Assembly (NCBI RefSeq): GCF_000092125.1
Contig: NC_014212.1
Location: forward strand, 62,001-126,000
Length of the DNA stretch: 64,000 nucleotides
From: Allomeiothermus silvanus DSM 9946
GTDB lineage: Bacteria > Deinococcota > Deinococci > Deinococcales > Thermaceae
Direction of reading: 5' to 3'
In this document: one piece after another, positions 1 to 7,393 of the stretch
Layout: every line of letters begins with the position of its first letter
Numbering within the stretch: the stretch's first letter is position 1
Translations under genes and position numbers: made by a program
Notes under the pieces: model-generated
The model's database searches: none
Told to the model about the DNA's origin: nothing
Seen by the model: only the letters and a program-made list of their open reading frames with translations

Positions 1-349
1 GTTCTACCGGGTCCCCCCGGAGACCGCCCGCGCGGTCAACCAGGCTCGAGCGGATGGCCGGCGGGTTATAGCGGTCGGTACCACTGTGGTGCGGGCTTTG
101 GAGACCGTCACCGATGTTTACGGCGTGGTCCACCCCGGCGAGGGCTGGACCCAGCTCGTCATCACCCCCCAGCGCGGGGTACGGGCGGTGGACGGCATCC
201 TCACCGGCTGGCACGAGCCTAAGGCGACCCACCTGATGATGTTGGAAGCGATTGCGGGGCGGGAACCCCTGGCGGTGGCGTACCGGGCGGCGCTCGAGCG
301 TCGCTACCTCTGGCACGAGTTCGGCGACCTGCACCTGATTCTGCCTTAG
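1..349 (+). CDS. queA: S-adenosylmethionine:tRNA ribosyltransferase-isomerase, C-terminal part
   Basis: Only the 3' end lies in the window; the frame is open from base 2 to the TAG at 347-349 (about 115 residues). The visible part carries QueA-family landmarks: VGTTVVRALET near the start, a DGILTGWHEPKATHLMML stretch, and a terminal FGDLHLILP-type end. QueA transfers the ribosyl part of S-adenosylmethionine to preQ1 in tRNA, giving epoxyqueuosine at the wobble base. The family consensus near the first motif is GTTSVRTLE, so this copy differs slightly; a QueA-like paralogue cannot be excluded from the fragment alone. Confidence 0.85.
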   Translation, partial: FYRVPPETARAVNQARADGRRVIAVGTTVVRALETVTDVYGVVHPGEGWTQLVITPQRGVRAVDGILTGWHEPKATHLMMLEAIAGREPLAVAYRAALERRYLWHEFGDLHLILP

Positions 350-488
350 CAATGAGGCAAGGGTCGCGACGGAAATCTGCGGACAGAAGATATCGGGGAA
401 TGCATTTCAAACCTGCCGAGTTCATGCAGAAGCTAAGAATCGAGGGCGACATGGCACGCTATCCAGTGGACCACCCCCGGAGGTAAAG

Positions 489-824
489 ATGGCCTATTAC
501 CTGGTGCGGGCCAAAGCCAAGGGCGACCAGGCAGAACTCAAACGGCGCTTGGACGCGGGCGAGATCCGGGTTATGCGGCCTTTCGGGACCGCGCTGGACG
601 ATTCGCTGAAGGGGGCCCGGCTCGAGCCTGACGGAACTTGGGTCTGGGAAGAACAAGACTACTGCGTGCCGCCCCTGGCGATGGAGTGGGCAGCGGTGCT
701 CGATACCTACTTCGAGGGGATCGTGGCGTTGCCTCGCGGCGCTAGCCGGGGGGTCGAGACCGTGCAGAAGGGTCAGGGCTGGAAGCGGCTCGAGCGCTTG
801 CCGAGCGCCTGGGGGAAGCAGTGA
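489..824 (+). CDS. conserved hypothetical protein, 111 aa
   Basis: A good ribosome-binding site (CGGAGG, about 6 bases ahead) precedes the ATG. The protein is short, soluble and without signal peptide or membrane segment; it begins MAYYLVRAKAKGDQ and is rich in charged and aromatic residues. I recognise no family. Its stop overlaps the GTG of the next gene by four bases (GTGA, 821-824), so the two are translationally coupled and probably act together. Confidence 0.7.
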   Translation: MAYYLVRAKAKGDQAELKRRLDAGEIRVMRPFGTALDDSLKGARLEPDGTWVWEEQDYCVPPLAMEWAAVLDTYFEGIVALPRGASRGVETVQKGQGWKRLERLPSAWGKQ

Positions 825-1189
825 CCCGCGAAGAGGTGCAAGCCTGGCTCTGCTTTCTGGGGCAGGCCTGGGAAGAAGCCGATGCCGAGAGGGCGGCTGC
901 GCTGTTTGATCCCCGGGTCAGCTATCAGGAAAACCCCTTCGACCCACCCATTCAGGGGTTTGAGGCAGTGCGGCGCTACTGGCAGGAGAACTTGGCCACC
1001 CAAAGAGCCGTGAAATTCGAGGGGCGGGTTTTAGCGGTGGATGGCGAGGTCGCGGTGGTGAACTGGAGGGTGGGATTTGTCCGAGTGCCCGGCGGTGAGT
1101 ATGTCCGGCTGGATGGGGTGAGCGTGGGCCATTTCGGCGCCGAAGGTAAGCCGGTGCTCTGGCGCGAGTGGTGGCACCGGGGAGAATAA
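821..1189 (+). CDS. SnoaL-like / NTF2-fold protein
   Basis: 122 aa, GTG start overlapping the upstream stop. The pattern fits the NTF2-like fold used by SnoaL-type proteins: an N-terminal helix with WEEADAERAAALFDP, then VSYQENPFDPPIQGFEAVRRYW, then beta strands with AVVNWRVGFVR and a C-terminal REWWHRGE. Such domains serve as small isomerases, hydratases or ligand-binding proteins; substrate cannot be told from sequence. It is followed at once by a fragment of an SDR gene, so it may once have sat in a small metabolic operon. Confidence 0.7.
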   Translation: MTREEVQAWLCFLGQAWEEADAERAAALFDPRVSYQENPFDPPIQGFEAVRRYWQENLATQRAVKFEGRVLAVDGEVAVVNWRVGFVRVPGGEYVRLDGVSVGHFGAEGKPVLWREWWHRGE

Positions 1190-1193
1190 GGGT

Positions 1194-1280
1194 ATGGCAG
1201 AGCGCGTTGTCATCGTTATCGGAGGCGGCCCAGGGATGGGCCGTGCGGTTGCCCAGGGTTTCGTGCAAGCTAAGAAATAG
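1194..1280 (+). pseudogene. remnant of a short-chain dehydrogenase/reductase N-terminus
   Basis: A 28-codon frame starts 5 bases after the SnoaL-like gene and ends at TAG 1278-1280. Its product begins MAERVVIVIGGGPGMGRAVA, which is the NAD(P)-binding glycine motif of SDR enzymes. The rest of the enzyme (about 220 residues with the YxxxK catalytic motif) is absent, because the histidine-kinase gene begins 7 bases later. I read it as the stump left by a deletion. It could still be translated as a micropeptide. Confidence 0.6.
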
Positions 1281-1286
1281 CCTTTT

Positions 1287-2477
1287 ATGGTCATCCAGTC
1301 GAATCAAAACCGCCTCGAGCGCCGCCTAGGGGAGCTTTCCACCCTTAACCGCATCCTCGAGGTGCTCAACTCTGAAGCCGATTTCGAGCGGGCCCTCGAG
1401 ACTGCCTTGCACGAACTGGTGGAACTGCTGGGCCTTAGCACGGGCTGGGTCTTTTTGACCCGGATGGAGCCGGGAGATGCCCACCAGGGCGGCTTCAGCC
1501 TAGCTGGGTTTGCCGGGCTGCCGCCCGCGCTCGATCGGGGGGAACAAGCCTGCTTGCGCGAAGCCGGTTGCGACTGCCAGTGGCTTTTCAAGAAGGGCCG
1601 CTTGGACAAGGGCGTCAACATTGTGGAGTGCAGCCGCCTGGAGAGCGCTGAGGGCGACAAAGGCGGCCTCGAGGTCCACGCCAGCGTGCCGATCCTGGCC
1701 GAGCCAGGGCCGGTGGGCATCCTGAACCTAGCCTCACCCGGGCCCGACCCCTTCGACCCCGAGACCCTGGAGTTTCTAACCGCGGTAGGCCGGGCTTTGG
1801 GGTTGGCTTTCAAACGGGCCCGACTCCAGGAGCAACGCACCCGCGAGCGCGAAGCCCTGGCCACCTTGGAGGAACGGGCCCGGCTGGCGCGGGAGATGCA
1901 CGACTCGGTGGCCCAGCTTTTGTTCGCCGCTGACCTCTCGCTGCGGGTAGCCCGAGAGGGGCCGAATGAACAGCGGGAAACAGCGCTCGAGCGCTCCGCT
2001 CTCCTGGTGGGTTCGGCGTTGGACGAACTGCGGGGCCTGGTTGAACTGCTGCGCCCCGCCGATCTTTCGCAGGGGCTCGAGGCCGCTTTATGCCGCTTGG
2101 CTGAGCGGGTCAGCGGATCGGTGCGGGTTCACTTTGAGTCCCCCGCGTATGGCATCCCCGTGGCGTGGTTTCGCCGAGCAAAGCGAGGGGAGGAACTGGC
2201 CGAAGCCCTCTACCGCATCGCCCAGGAAGGTGTGCATAACGCGCTTAAGCACGCCAAGGCCAAGAACATCTGGATTCGTATTGAAAAAAAGCCCAAGCTG
2301 GTGCGTTTGCGGGTGGAGGACGATGGTAAAGGTTTACCTCCCAGGTTCAGCCGGGGTCTGGGGCTTTTATCGCTGGAGGAGCGCGCCAAAAGCCTTCAGG
2401 GGACCCTCCGGCTTGGCAACCGCCCAGGGGGCGGGGCCAAGCTCGAGGTGGCGTTCCCGATTCCGGATAAGGATTGA
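1287..2477 (+). CDS. GAF-domain sensor histidine kinase (NarL-partner type)
   Basis: 396 aa, no membrane segment, so cytoplasmic. A GAF domain covers about residues 25-180. A HisKA_3 dimerisation helix follows with AREMHDSV (phospho-accepting His205), then the ATPase domain with N box EGVHNALKHA (Asn318) and G1 box DDGKG (345-349). The GAF domain has four cysteines at 89, 95, 97 and 115 (C-X5-C-X-C-X17-C), suggestive of an Fe-S or redox sensor. Residues about 292-303 (VAWFRRAKRGEE) are encoded by a copy of a dispersed repeat that is intergenic elsewhere (7274-7309). The response regulator starts 4 bases downstream. Confidence 0.92.
   Translation: MVIQSNQNRLERRLGELSTLNRILEVLNSEADFERALETALHELVELLGLSTGWVFLTRMEPGDAHQGGFSLAGFAGLPPALDRGEQACLREAGCDCQWLFKKGRLDKGVNIVECSRLESAEGDKGGLEVHASVPILAEPGPVGILNLASPGPDPFDPETLEFLTAVGRALGLAFKRARLQEQRTREREALATLEERARLAREMHDSVAQLLFAADLSLRVAREGPNEQRETALERSALLVGSALDELRGLVELLRPADLSQGLEAALCRLAERVSGSVRVHFESPAYGIPVAWFRRAKRGEELAEALYRIAQEGVHNALKHAKAKNIWIRIEKKPKLVRLRVEDDGKGLPPRFSRGLGLLSLEERAKSLQGTLRLGNRPGGGAKLEVAFPIPDKD
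2159..2194 (+). repeat. dispersed short repeat, copy R1 (inside the histidine-kinase gene)
   Basis: 36 bases matching copy R2 (7274-7309) at 33 positions. It is read in frame and adds about 12 residues between the phospho-acceptor helix and the ATPase domain. The shared block includes GTTTCGCCGAGC and AGCGAGGGG. Confidence 0.75.
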
Positions 2478-2481
2478 AAGT

Positions 2482-3096
2482 ATGCTGCTACGCTTGCTTA
2501 TCGTGGATGATCATCCCATTGTTCGGGAAGGGCTCAAGGCCTTTTTGGGGCTGTACGCCGACCTCGAGGTGGTGGGGGAGGCCGATAGTGGTGAAGAAGC
2601 GCTGAGCAAAAGCCGCGCACTCTCTCCGGATCTGGTCTTGCTAGATCTTCAGCTTTCCGATGGGCATGGCCTTAGCTTCTTGCCTCGGTTCTTATCTCTT
2701 CCTAACCCGCCAAAAGTTCTGATCCTGACCAGCTTTCTCGAGGAAGATAGACTGCGCCAGGCCCTCAGTCTGGGGGCCTCGGGCTATCTGGTCAAGCATG
2801 CCGGGCCAGTTGCCTTGCTCGAGGGCATCCGCGCAGCAGGCCGGGGTGAGGTACCCCTCGACCCTGCGGCGGTGCGGCTTCTGGCCCGTCCCGCCCGGAA
2901 CCCGCTCGCCAGCCTAACCCCCAAAGAGCGCGAAGTCCTCACCCACCTAGCCCGAGGGATGAGCAACAAGGCTATCGCCCAGGCCCTGGGGGTGAGTGAA
3001 AAGACCATCAAGACCCACGTCAGCAGCCTCCTAGCCAAGCTGAACCTTAAAGGGCGTACCCAGGCAGCGCTTTTGGCCCGGGAGCAAGGGCTGTGA
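2482..3096 (+). CDS. NarL/FixJ-family response regulator
   Basis: 204 aa, ATG 4 bases after the kinase stop. The receiver domain (1-120) has the acidic pair Asp9/Asp10, the phosphorylated Asp55 in LVLLDLQLSDG and the conserved Lys in YLVKHAG. A LuxR-type helix-turn-helix (about 138-200) has LTPKEREVLTHLARGMSNKA and VSEKTIKTHVSSLLAKLN. It should bind DNA when phosphorylated by the upstream kinase. Targets are unknown; the cysteine-bearing GAF domain of the kinase suggests control by oxygen, NO or redox state. Confidence 0.94.
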   Translation: MLLRLLIVDDHPIVREGLKAFLGLYADLEVVGEADSGEEALSKSRALSPDLVLLDLQLSDGHGLSFLPRFLSLPNPPKVLILTSFLEEDRLRQALSLGASGYLVKHAGPVALLEGIRAAGRGEVPLDPAAVRLLARPARNPLASLTPKEREVLTHLARGMSNKAIAQALGVSEKTIKTHVSSLLAKLNLKGRTQAALLAREQGL

Positions 3097-3120
3097 GCGG
3101 GTAGCTGTGCGTCCAAAAGC

Positions 3121-3146
3121 AAAACCCGCACCAGCAGGGTGCGGGT
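3121..3146 (-). terminator. Rho-independent terminator of the S1-domain gene
   Basis: Stem ACCCGCACC (3124-3132) / GGTGCGGGT (3138-3146) with a 5-base loop; read on the minus strand it is followed by TTTTG. It also lies 24 bases after the response-regulator stop and may stop both transcripts. Confidence 0.75.
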
Positions 3147-3168
3147 GAATTCGATAGGGCTCGAGGAA

Positions 3169-3558
3169 CTAGCGCCGTCCGCGTCCGCCCTTGCCTTTGC
3201 CGCCGGGCTTCTTGCTGCCCCCGCCGCCAAAGCCGCCGGAGCCGCGCAAAAAGCTCTTGAGCTTGTTCTCGAACTCCGGCGCTTGACGTGGAAGCCGCTT
3301 GGGCCGGGGAGGTTCGACCGGGGCCGGGGTGAGTTCTTTGATGGAAAGGTCGAGCCGCCCCTTATCGTCGCGCCCGAGCACCATCACCTGGATCACTTCT
3401 CCTTCCGAAAGGTGGTCTCGCACGTTTTTGACGAACTCGTGGGCGATCTGGGAAATGTGGACCAACCCAGATTCCCCGTTGGGAAGCTCGACAAAAGCCC
3501 CGAAATCCATGATCCGCGTGACGCGGCCTTCCACGATGGCACCAGCTTCAATCTGCAT
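3169..3558 (-). CDS. S1-domain RNA-binding protein, YugI/CvfD type
   Basis: 129 aa with an AGGAGG ribosome-binding site before the ATG. Residues about 5-75 are one S1 (OB-fold) domain with GAIVEGRVTRIMDFGAFVEL, SGLVHISQIA and a DDKGRLDLSIKE end. The remaining third is a basic, glycine-rich tail (SGGFGGGGSKKPGGKGKG), probably disordered and RNA-binding. Single-S1 proteins of this kind (general stress protein 13, CvfD) associate with ribosomes and act as post-transcriptional regulators. The exact role here is inferred from the family. Confidence 0.85.
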   Translation of the reverse strand: MQIEAGAIVEGRVTRIMDFGAFVELPNGESGLVHISQIAHEFVKNVRDHLSEGEVIQVMVLGRDDKGRLDLSIKELTPAPVEPPRPKRLPRQAPEFENKLKSFLRGSGGFGGGGSKKPGGKGKGGRGRR

Positions 3559-3773
3559 TCAGGTTTTCCTCCTGTTATTGGCTGCATGGCGCAGCCTGGC
3601 CGAAGCCAACCTTCTCGCCCTTGGGGGATCGAGGTCGTATACGCCCCGCAGAGGTCGAGCACAAAGAGTGGGGGATCTCACGACTGCCTCACTATAGCAC
3701 GGAAAAGCTCGGCCATTGGCAGTAGGCCGTGGGTTAGGGGTGAGATTCGTGACCGTATAAACGTATGACGCTT

Positions 3774-3804
3774 TTGCACCTTGCTAGCGACAAAGTGTTA
3801 TATT
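3774..3804 (+). promoter_or_regulatory. promoter of acyl-CoA dehydrogenase, leaderless
   Basis: -35 TTGCAC (3774-3779), 19-base spacer, -10 TATATT (3799-3804), only 6 bases before the ATG at 3811. Confidence 0.6.
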
Positions 3805-3810
3805 GTACTC

Positions 3811-4995
3811 ATGCTGACCGAAAAAAGCCGTGAGCTATGGTGGGAGTTGGACACCGAGGAACGGCAGATCCTAGGGGCGCTGAAGGATTTTCTCAAGGCC
3901 GAGGTAGCTCCTGGGGCCGCCGAGCGCGACCGGACGGGGGAGTTCCCCTTGGCGATCGTCAAAAAGCTAGGGGAACTAGGCGTGATGGGGGCCAACGTGC
4001 CCGAGGAGTACGGGGGGGCCGGGCTTTCTACGCGGGTTTTCGCCCGGATGCTCGAGGAGATCGGCGGCGTGGATGGCTCACTAGGCCTCACCGTGGCTTC
4101 ACATAACTCGCTGTGTACCGGACACATCCTGATCGCCGGGAATGAGGCCCAAAAGCGCGAGTTCCTGCCCAAACTGGCCACCGCCGAGATGCTGGGGGCC
4201 TGGGGCCTCACCGAGCCCGGCAGCGGTTCGGACGCTGCGGCAATGCGCACTCGAGCCCAGGAAACCCCGGAGGGCTTCGTGATCAACGGCTCCAAGCAGT
4301 TCATCACCCAGGGCTCGGTGGCCGGGGTCTACGTAATCAATGCCCGCACCGACCCTGCCCCCAGCGAAGATAAAAAACACCTGGGGCTCTCGGCTTTTGT
4401 CTTCTACGGGCCGGTGGAGGGCTTACGGATAGGCCGCAAGGAAGAGAAACTGGGCCTGCACTCCTCCGACACTGCCCAACTGCTTTTCGAGGATCTACAC
4501 CTAGAGAAAGACGCCTTACTGGGGGTGCGGGGTAAGGGCTTCTATGACGTGCTGCGGGTTCTCGACGGAGGGCGTATCGGGATCGCCGCGCTCTCCGTGG
4601 GGCTGGGCCGGGCGGCGCTCGAGTTCGCCGCTAAGTACGCCCTCGAGCGCGAGCAGTTTGGTAAGCCCATCGCCGAGTTCCAGGGAGTTTCCTTCAAGCT
4701 GGCCGAGATGGCCACCAACTTGGAAGCGGCCCGGCTCCTCTACCTACGGGCCGCCGAGCTCAAAGATGCCGGTCGGCCCTTCTCAGGCGAAGCCGCCCAG
4801 GCCAAGATGTTCGCCTCCGAGGTGGCGGTGCGGGCCTGTGACGAGGCCATCCAGATCTTGGGTGGCTATGGGTACATCAAGGAGTACCCGGTCGAGCGTT
4901 ACTGGCGCGACGCCCGGCTAATGCGCATTGGTGAGGGGACCACCGAGGTGCTCAAGGTCATCATCGCTCGGAACCTGCTGGCTCAGTTCCGCTAG
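3811..4995 (+). CDS. acyl-CoA dehydrogenase
   Basis: 394 aa FAD enzyme catalysing alpha,beta-dehydrogenation of an acyl-CoA in beta-oxidation or branched amino-acid degradation. Seen: N-terminal helical domain, FAD/substrate loop [29 protein letters not shown], dimer-interface [16 protein letters not shown], and C-terminal [20 protein letters not shown] followed by GEGTTEV, where the short-chain type carries its catalytic Glu. The ATG at 3811 is preferred over an upstream in-frame TTG because the -10 box ends 6 bases before it. A DUF692 gene follows after 6 bases. Chain-length specificity is not readable. Confidence 0.93.
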   Translation: MLTEKSRELWWELDTEERQILGALKDFLKAEVAPGAAERDRTGEFPLAIVKKLGELGVMGANVPEEYGGAGLSTRVFARMLEEIGGVDGSLGLTVASHNSLCTGHILIAGNEAQKREFLPKLATAEMLGAWGLTEPGSGSDAAAMRTRAQETPEGFVINGSKQFITQGSVAGVYVINARTDPAPSEDKKHLGLSAFVFYGPVEGLRIGRKEEKLGLHSSDTAQLLFEDLHLEKDALLGVRGKGFYDVLRVLDGGRIGIAALSVGLGRAALEFAAKYALEREQFGKPIAEFQGVSFKLAEMATNLEAARLLYLRAAELKDAGRPFSGEAAQAKMFASEVAVRACDEAIQILGGYGYIKEYPVERYWRDARLMRIGEGTTEVLKVIIARNLLAQFR

Positions 4996-5001
4996 CACAA
5001 A

Positions 5002-5850
5002 GTGCGCAACGGTGAGCCAAACCCTATACCCGGGCGCACCCTGGCGCACCTTAGAGAGGTGGTGCAGCTCGCCGCCAACGCCCTTCCGGAATTGCTGGGG
5101 CTACTCAAAAGCCCGCTTGTGCCCTTGGACTACCTCAAGTGCCCGCTCTCGCCGAACTCCAGGGCCGAGGTGCAAGCCGCGCGGGCGCACCGCCCGGTGC
5201 TGCTCCACGGCTGGGGTCCACCCGGCTACTCGGTGAGCATGGCCCAGGTTCCCGAGCCCGCTTTGCTACAAGAACTCGCCGCCCTGAGCGACACCCCCTA
5301 CCTCTCCGCGCACATTGACTACAACCCCGACCAAGACGGCGAGCTGTCCCCCCAGGGCCTGCTGTTGCGGATGCGAAAGAGCGTGGAGGAACTCCGGCGG
5401 CTCACCGGGCTCGAGGTGCTGCTGGAGAACCTTCCCTTCGTGCCTTGGGGGAAGCGCCCCCGCTACCTCAGCGACCCCGAGTACATCCGAGAAGTCTTGG
5501 AGGCTACCCAGACCGCATTTCTGCTCGACCTGGCCCACGCCCAGGTGGCGGCCTACCACCGGGGCGAAGACCTCTGGGTTTATTTGGAGCGGATGCCGCT
5601 CGAGCAGGTGATCGAAATCCACGCCTCGGGGCCGCGCCTGGAGGAGCGGGGTTTGCGCGATCGCCACCAGGCTTTGATGGCTGCAGATTACGAAGTGCTC
5701 GAGTGGGCCGTGCACCGCACCCCCCGGCTCAAGATGCTGACCCTCGAGTACCAGGGGAAAAACTCTGCCGGGGAAGCAGGGGGGCCGGAGGTTTGGCTCG
5801 AGCAGTTGGAGCGCTTGGATACCCTGCGACACCGGCTTAATCGCCGCTGA
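5002..5850 (+). CDS. DUF692 (MNIO) family TIM-barrel protein
   Basis: 282 aa, GTG start 6 bases after the acyl-CoA dehydrogenase stop, so likely cotranscribed. The putative metal ligands of a DUF692/xylose-isomerase-like barrel are spaced as expected: His69, His104 (SAHIDYN), Glu142-Asn143 (LLENLPF), Asp176 and His179 (LLDLAHA), His207 (EIHASG), Asp220 and His222 (DRHQ), Glu249 (LEYQG). Studied members are multinuclear iron oxidases that modify cysteines in ribosomal peptides. No precursor peptide or partner gene is visible here, so its substrate is open. Confidence 0.75.
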   Translation: MRNGEPNPIPGRTLAHLREVVQLAANALPELLGLLKSPLVPLDYLKCPLSPNSRAEVQAARAHRPVLLHGWGPPGYSVSMAQVPEPALLQELAALSDTPYLSAHIDYNPDQDGELSPQGLLLRMRKSVEELRRLTGLEVLLENLPFVPWGKRPRYLSDPEYIREVLEATQTAFLLDLAHAQVAAYHRGEDLWVYLERMPLEQVIEIHASGPRLEERGLRDRHQALMAADYEVLEWAVHRTPRLKMLTLEYQGKNSAGEAGGPEVWLEQLERLDTLRHRLNRR

Positions 5851-6000
5851 AGGCACAACCGGGCGAAGTTCACCTAGCCCAGCGTCTGGCGCCAGCCCTT
5901 TGACGAACAGGAGAGATTTTGCTGCGTTGCTGCTTGAACATATCAGCTCAATACAAGCTTGCACCTGGGTTAAAGCGCATTGCCTTCCCATGGAGGGTGG

Positions 6001-7233
6001 TCACTCCGGCCAGGCAAACGGCCCTTCCCGCTCTACCGAATATCCGGCTTTGCGCAACAACTCCACTACCTCGAGCCCGTGGGCCTCGTCGCGCACCTCG
6101 AGCACCAACTCCACCCCTACCTTACCCAAGGGAGCCAGCCACAAAGCCCGGCGATGGAAAATGTCGATGATGTTGGCCTTAGCTTCGGCCACCTTCTCGA
6201 TCACAGCGGCCAGGGCTCCGGGGCGGTCTACCACGGCCAGCTTGAGCAGGATGTAACGGCCTTGGCGCACTAGCACCTGCTCGATAACCCTGGCCAGCAA
6301 ATTCCCGTCGATGTTCCCGCCGCACAGTACGGTGCACACCGTATCGGTGGGCTTCAGGCTGACCTTTCCGGCGAGCAAGGCGGCCACCCCTGCCGCTCCG
6401 GCCCCTTCGACCACCAGCTTGCTCTTCTGGACGCAGTGGACGATGCCCCGGGCGATCTCGTCATCGGTCACCTCCACCACCTCGTCCACCAACTCGCGGA
6501 TGATCGGCAGGGTGAGGTCGCCGGGACGTTTGACCGCGATTCCGTCGGCGATGGTCTGAGCTACGGGTACCGTGATCGGATGTCCGGCCTCGAGGCTCGG
6601 CTTCACCGCTGAGCAGCCCGCTGCTTGTACCCCGACCACCCGCACCTCCGGCTTGAGGGCTTTGGCTGCCGTGGCGATCCCCGAGATGAGCCCCCCGCCG
6701 CCGATGGGAACCACCAGCACCGATACGTCGGGAAGGGATTCTAGAATCTCCAGCCCGATGGTCCCCTGCCCGGCCATGATCAGGTAATCGTTGAAAGCGT
6801 GCACCGGAACGTAGCCTTTGCTCTCCTGCAGCTTTTGCGCGATGGCGGCTGCGTCATCGAAGGAGTGGCCCTCGAGCACCACCTCGGCACCGTAGCCCTT
6901 GGTCGCCATTACCTTGGTGAGGGGCGCGAAGGTCGGCATCACGATGGTCGCCTTGACCCCGTGCATCTTGGCGGCGACCGCCACCCCCTGGGCATGGTTC
7001 CCCGCCGAGGGGGCGACTACCCCCCGGGCCTTTTCCTCCGGAGAAAGTTGGCTAATCTTGTTGTAGGCCCCGCGCACCTTGAAGGAACCGGCCTTTTGCA
7101 AGTTCTCGGCCTTGGTGTAGATGGGTACCCCCAGCTCGTGCGAGAGCGCCGTGTCGTGGAGGAGCGGGGTTTCGTGGATCAGCCCGGTAAGTCGTTTCCG
7201 GGCGGCTTGGATGTCGGAAAGTTTGAGGCTCAC
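6001..7233 (-). CDS. ilvA: threonine ammonia-lyase (threonine dehydratase) with ACT domain
   Basis: 410 aa PLP enzyme converting threonine to 2-oxobutanoate and ammonia, the first step toward isoleucine. The PLP lysine is Lys52 in AGSFKVRGAYNK; the phosphate-binding loop is PIGGGGLISG; SAGNHAQGVA and CGGNIDGN are also present. Residues about 330-405 form one ACT domain (LAVVDRPGALAAVIEKVAEA), which allows allosteric control. It starts with GTG, with a -10 TACAAT 7 bases upstream, so the message is leaderless. The 150 bases downstream (5851-6000) show nothing recognisable. Confidence 0.93.
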   Translation of the reverse strand: MSLKLSDIQAARKRLTGLIHETPLLHDTALSHELGVPIYTKAENLQKAGSFKVRGAYNKISQLSPEEKARGVVAPSAGNHAQGVAVAAKMHGVKATIVMPTFAPLTKVMATKGYGAEVVLEGHSFDDAAAIAQKLQESKGYVPVHAFNDYLIMAGQGTIGLEILESLPDVSVLVVPIGGGGLISGIATAAKALKPEVRVVGVQAAGCSAVKPSLEAGHPITVPVAQTIADGIAVKRPGDLTLPIIRELVDEVVEVTDDEIARGIVHCVQKSKLVVEGAGAAGVAALLAGKVSLKPTDTVCTVLCGGNIDGNLLARVIEQVLVRQGRYILLKLAVVDRPGALAAVIEKVAEAKANIIDIFHRRALWLAPLGKVGVELVLEVRDEAHGLEVVELLRKAGYSVEREGPFAWPE

Positions 7234-7240
7234 GCTTTAG

Positions 7241-7246
7241 ATTGTA
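7241..7246 (-). promoter_or_regulatory. -10 box of ilvA
   Basis: TACAAT on the minus strand, 7 bases before the GTG; leaderless arrangement. I see no clear -35. Confidence 0.5.
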
Positions 7247-7273
7247 TGTCTAAGCGCCCTCCTACTTTACCCA

Positions 7274-7309
7274 CGTGGCGTGGTTTCGCCGAGCGCAGCG
7301 AGGGGTGGA
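7274..7309 (+). repeat. dispersed short repeat, copy R2
   Basis: Lies between the divergent ilvA and moeA promoters. 33 of 36 bases match copy R1 inside the histidine-kinase gene. The core has short inverted arms TCGCC/AGCGA. Confidence 0.75.
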
Positions 7310-7381
7310 GTTTAACCCTAGGAAAGAGGGCTTTCGCGGGAGAGTTTCCGCGGGGGTGCTTAGCCCTAGGCTCTGACGGCC

Positions 7382-7387
7382 TAATAT
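7382..7387 (+). promoter_or_regulatory. -10 box of moeA
   Basis: TAATAT, then GAATTC, then the ATG at 7394; leaderless. Confidence 0.5.
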
Positions 7388-7393
7388 GAATTC

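Noticed and set aside
5851-6000. Small gene or RNA between the DUF692 and ilvA genes
   Set aside because: No frame with a ribosome-binding site, hairpin or promoter stands out in these 150 bases.
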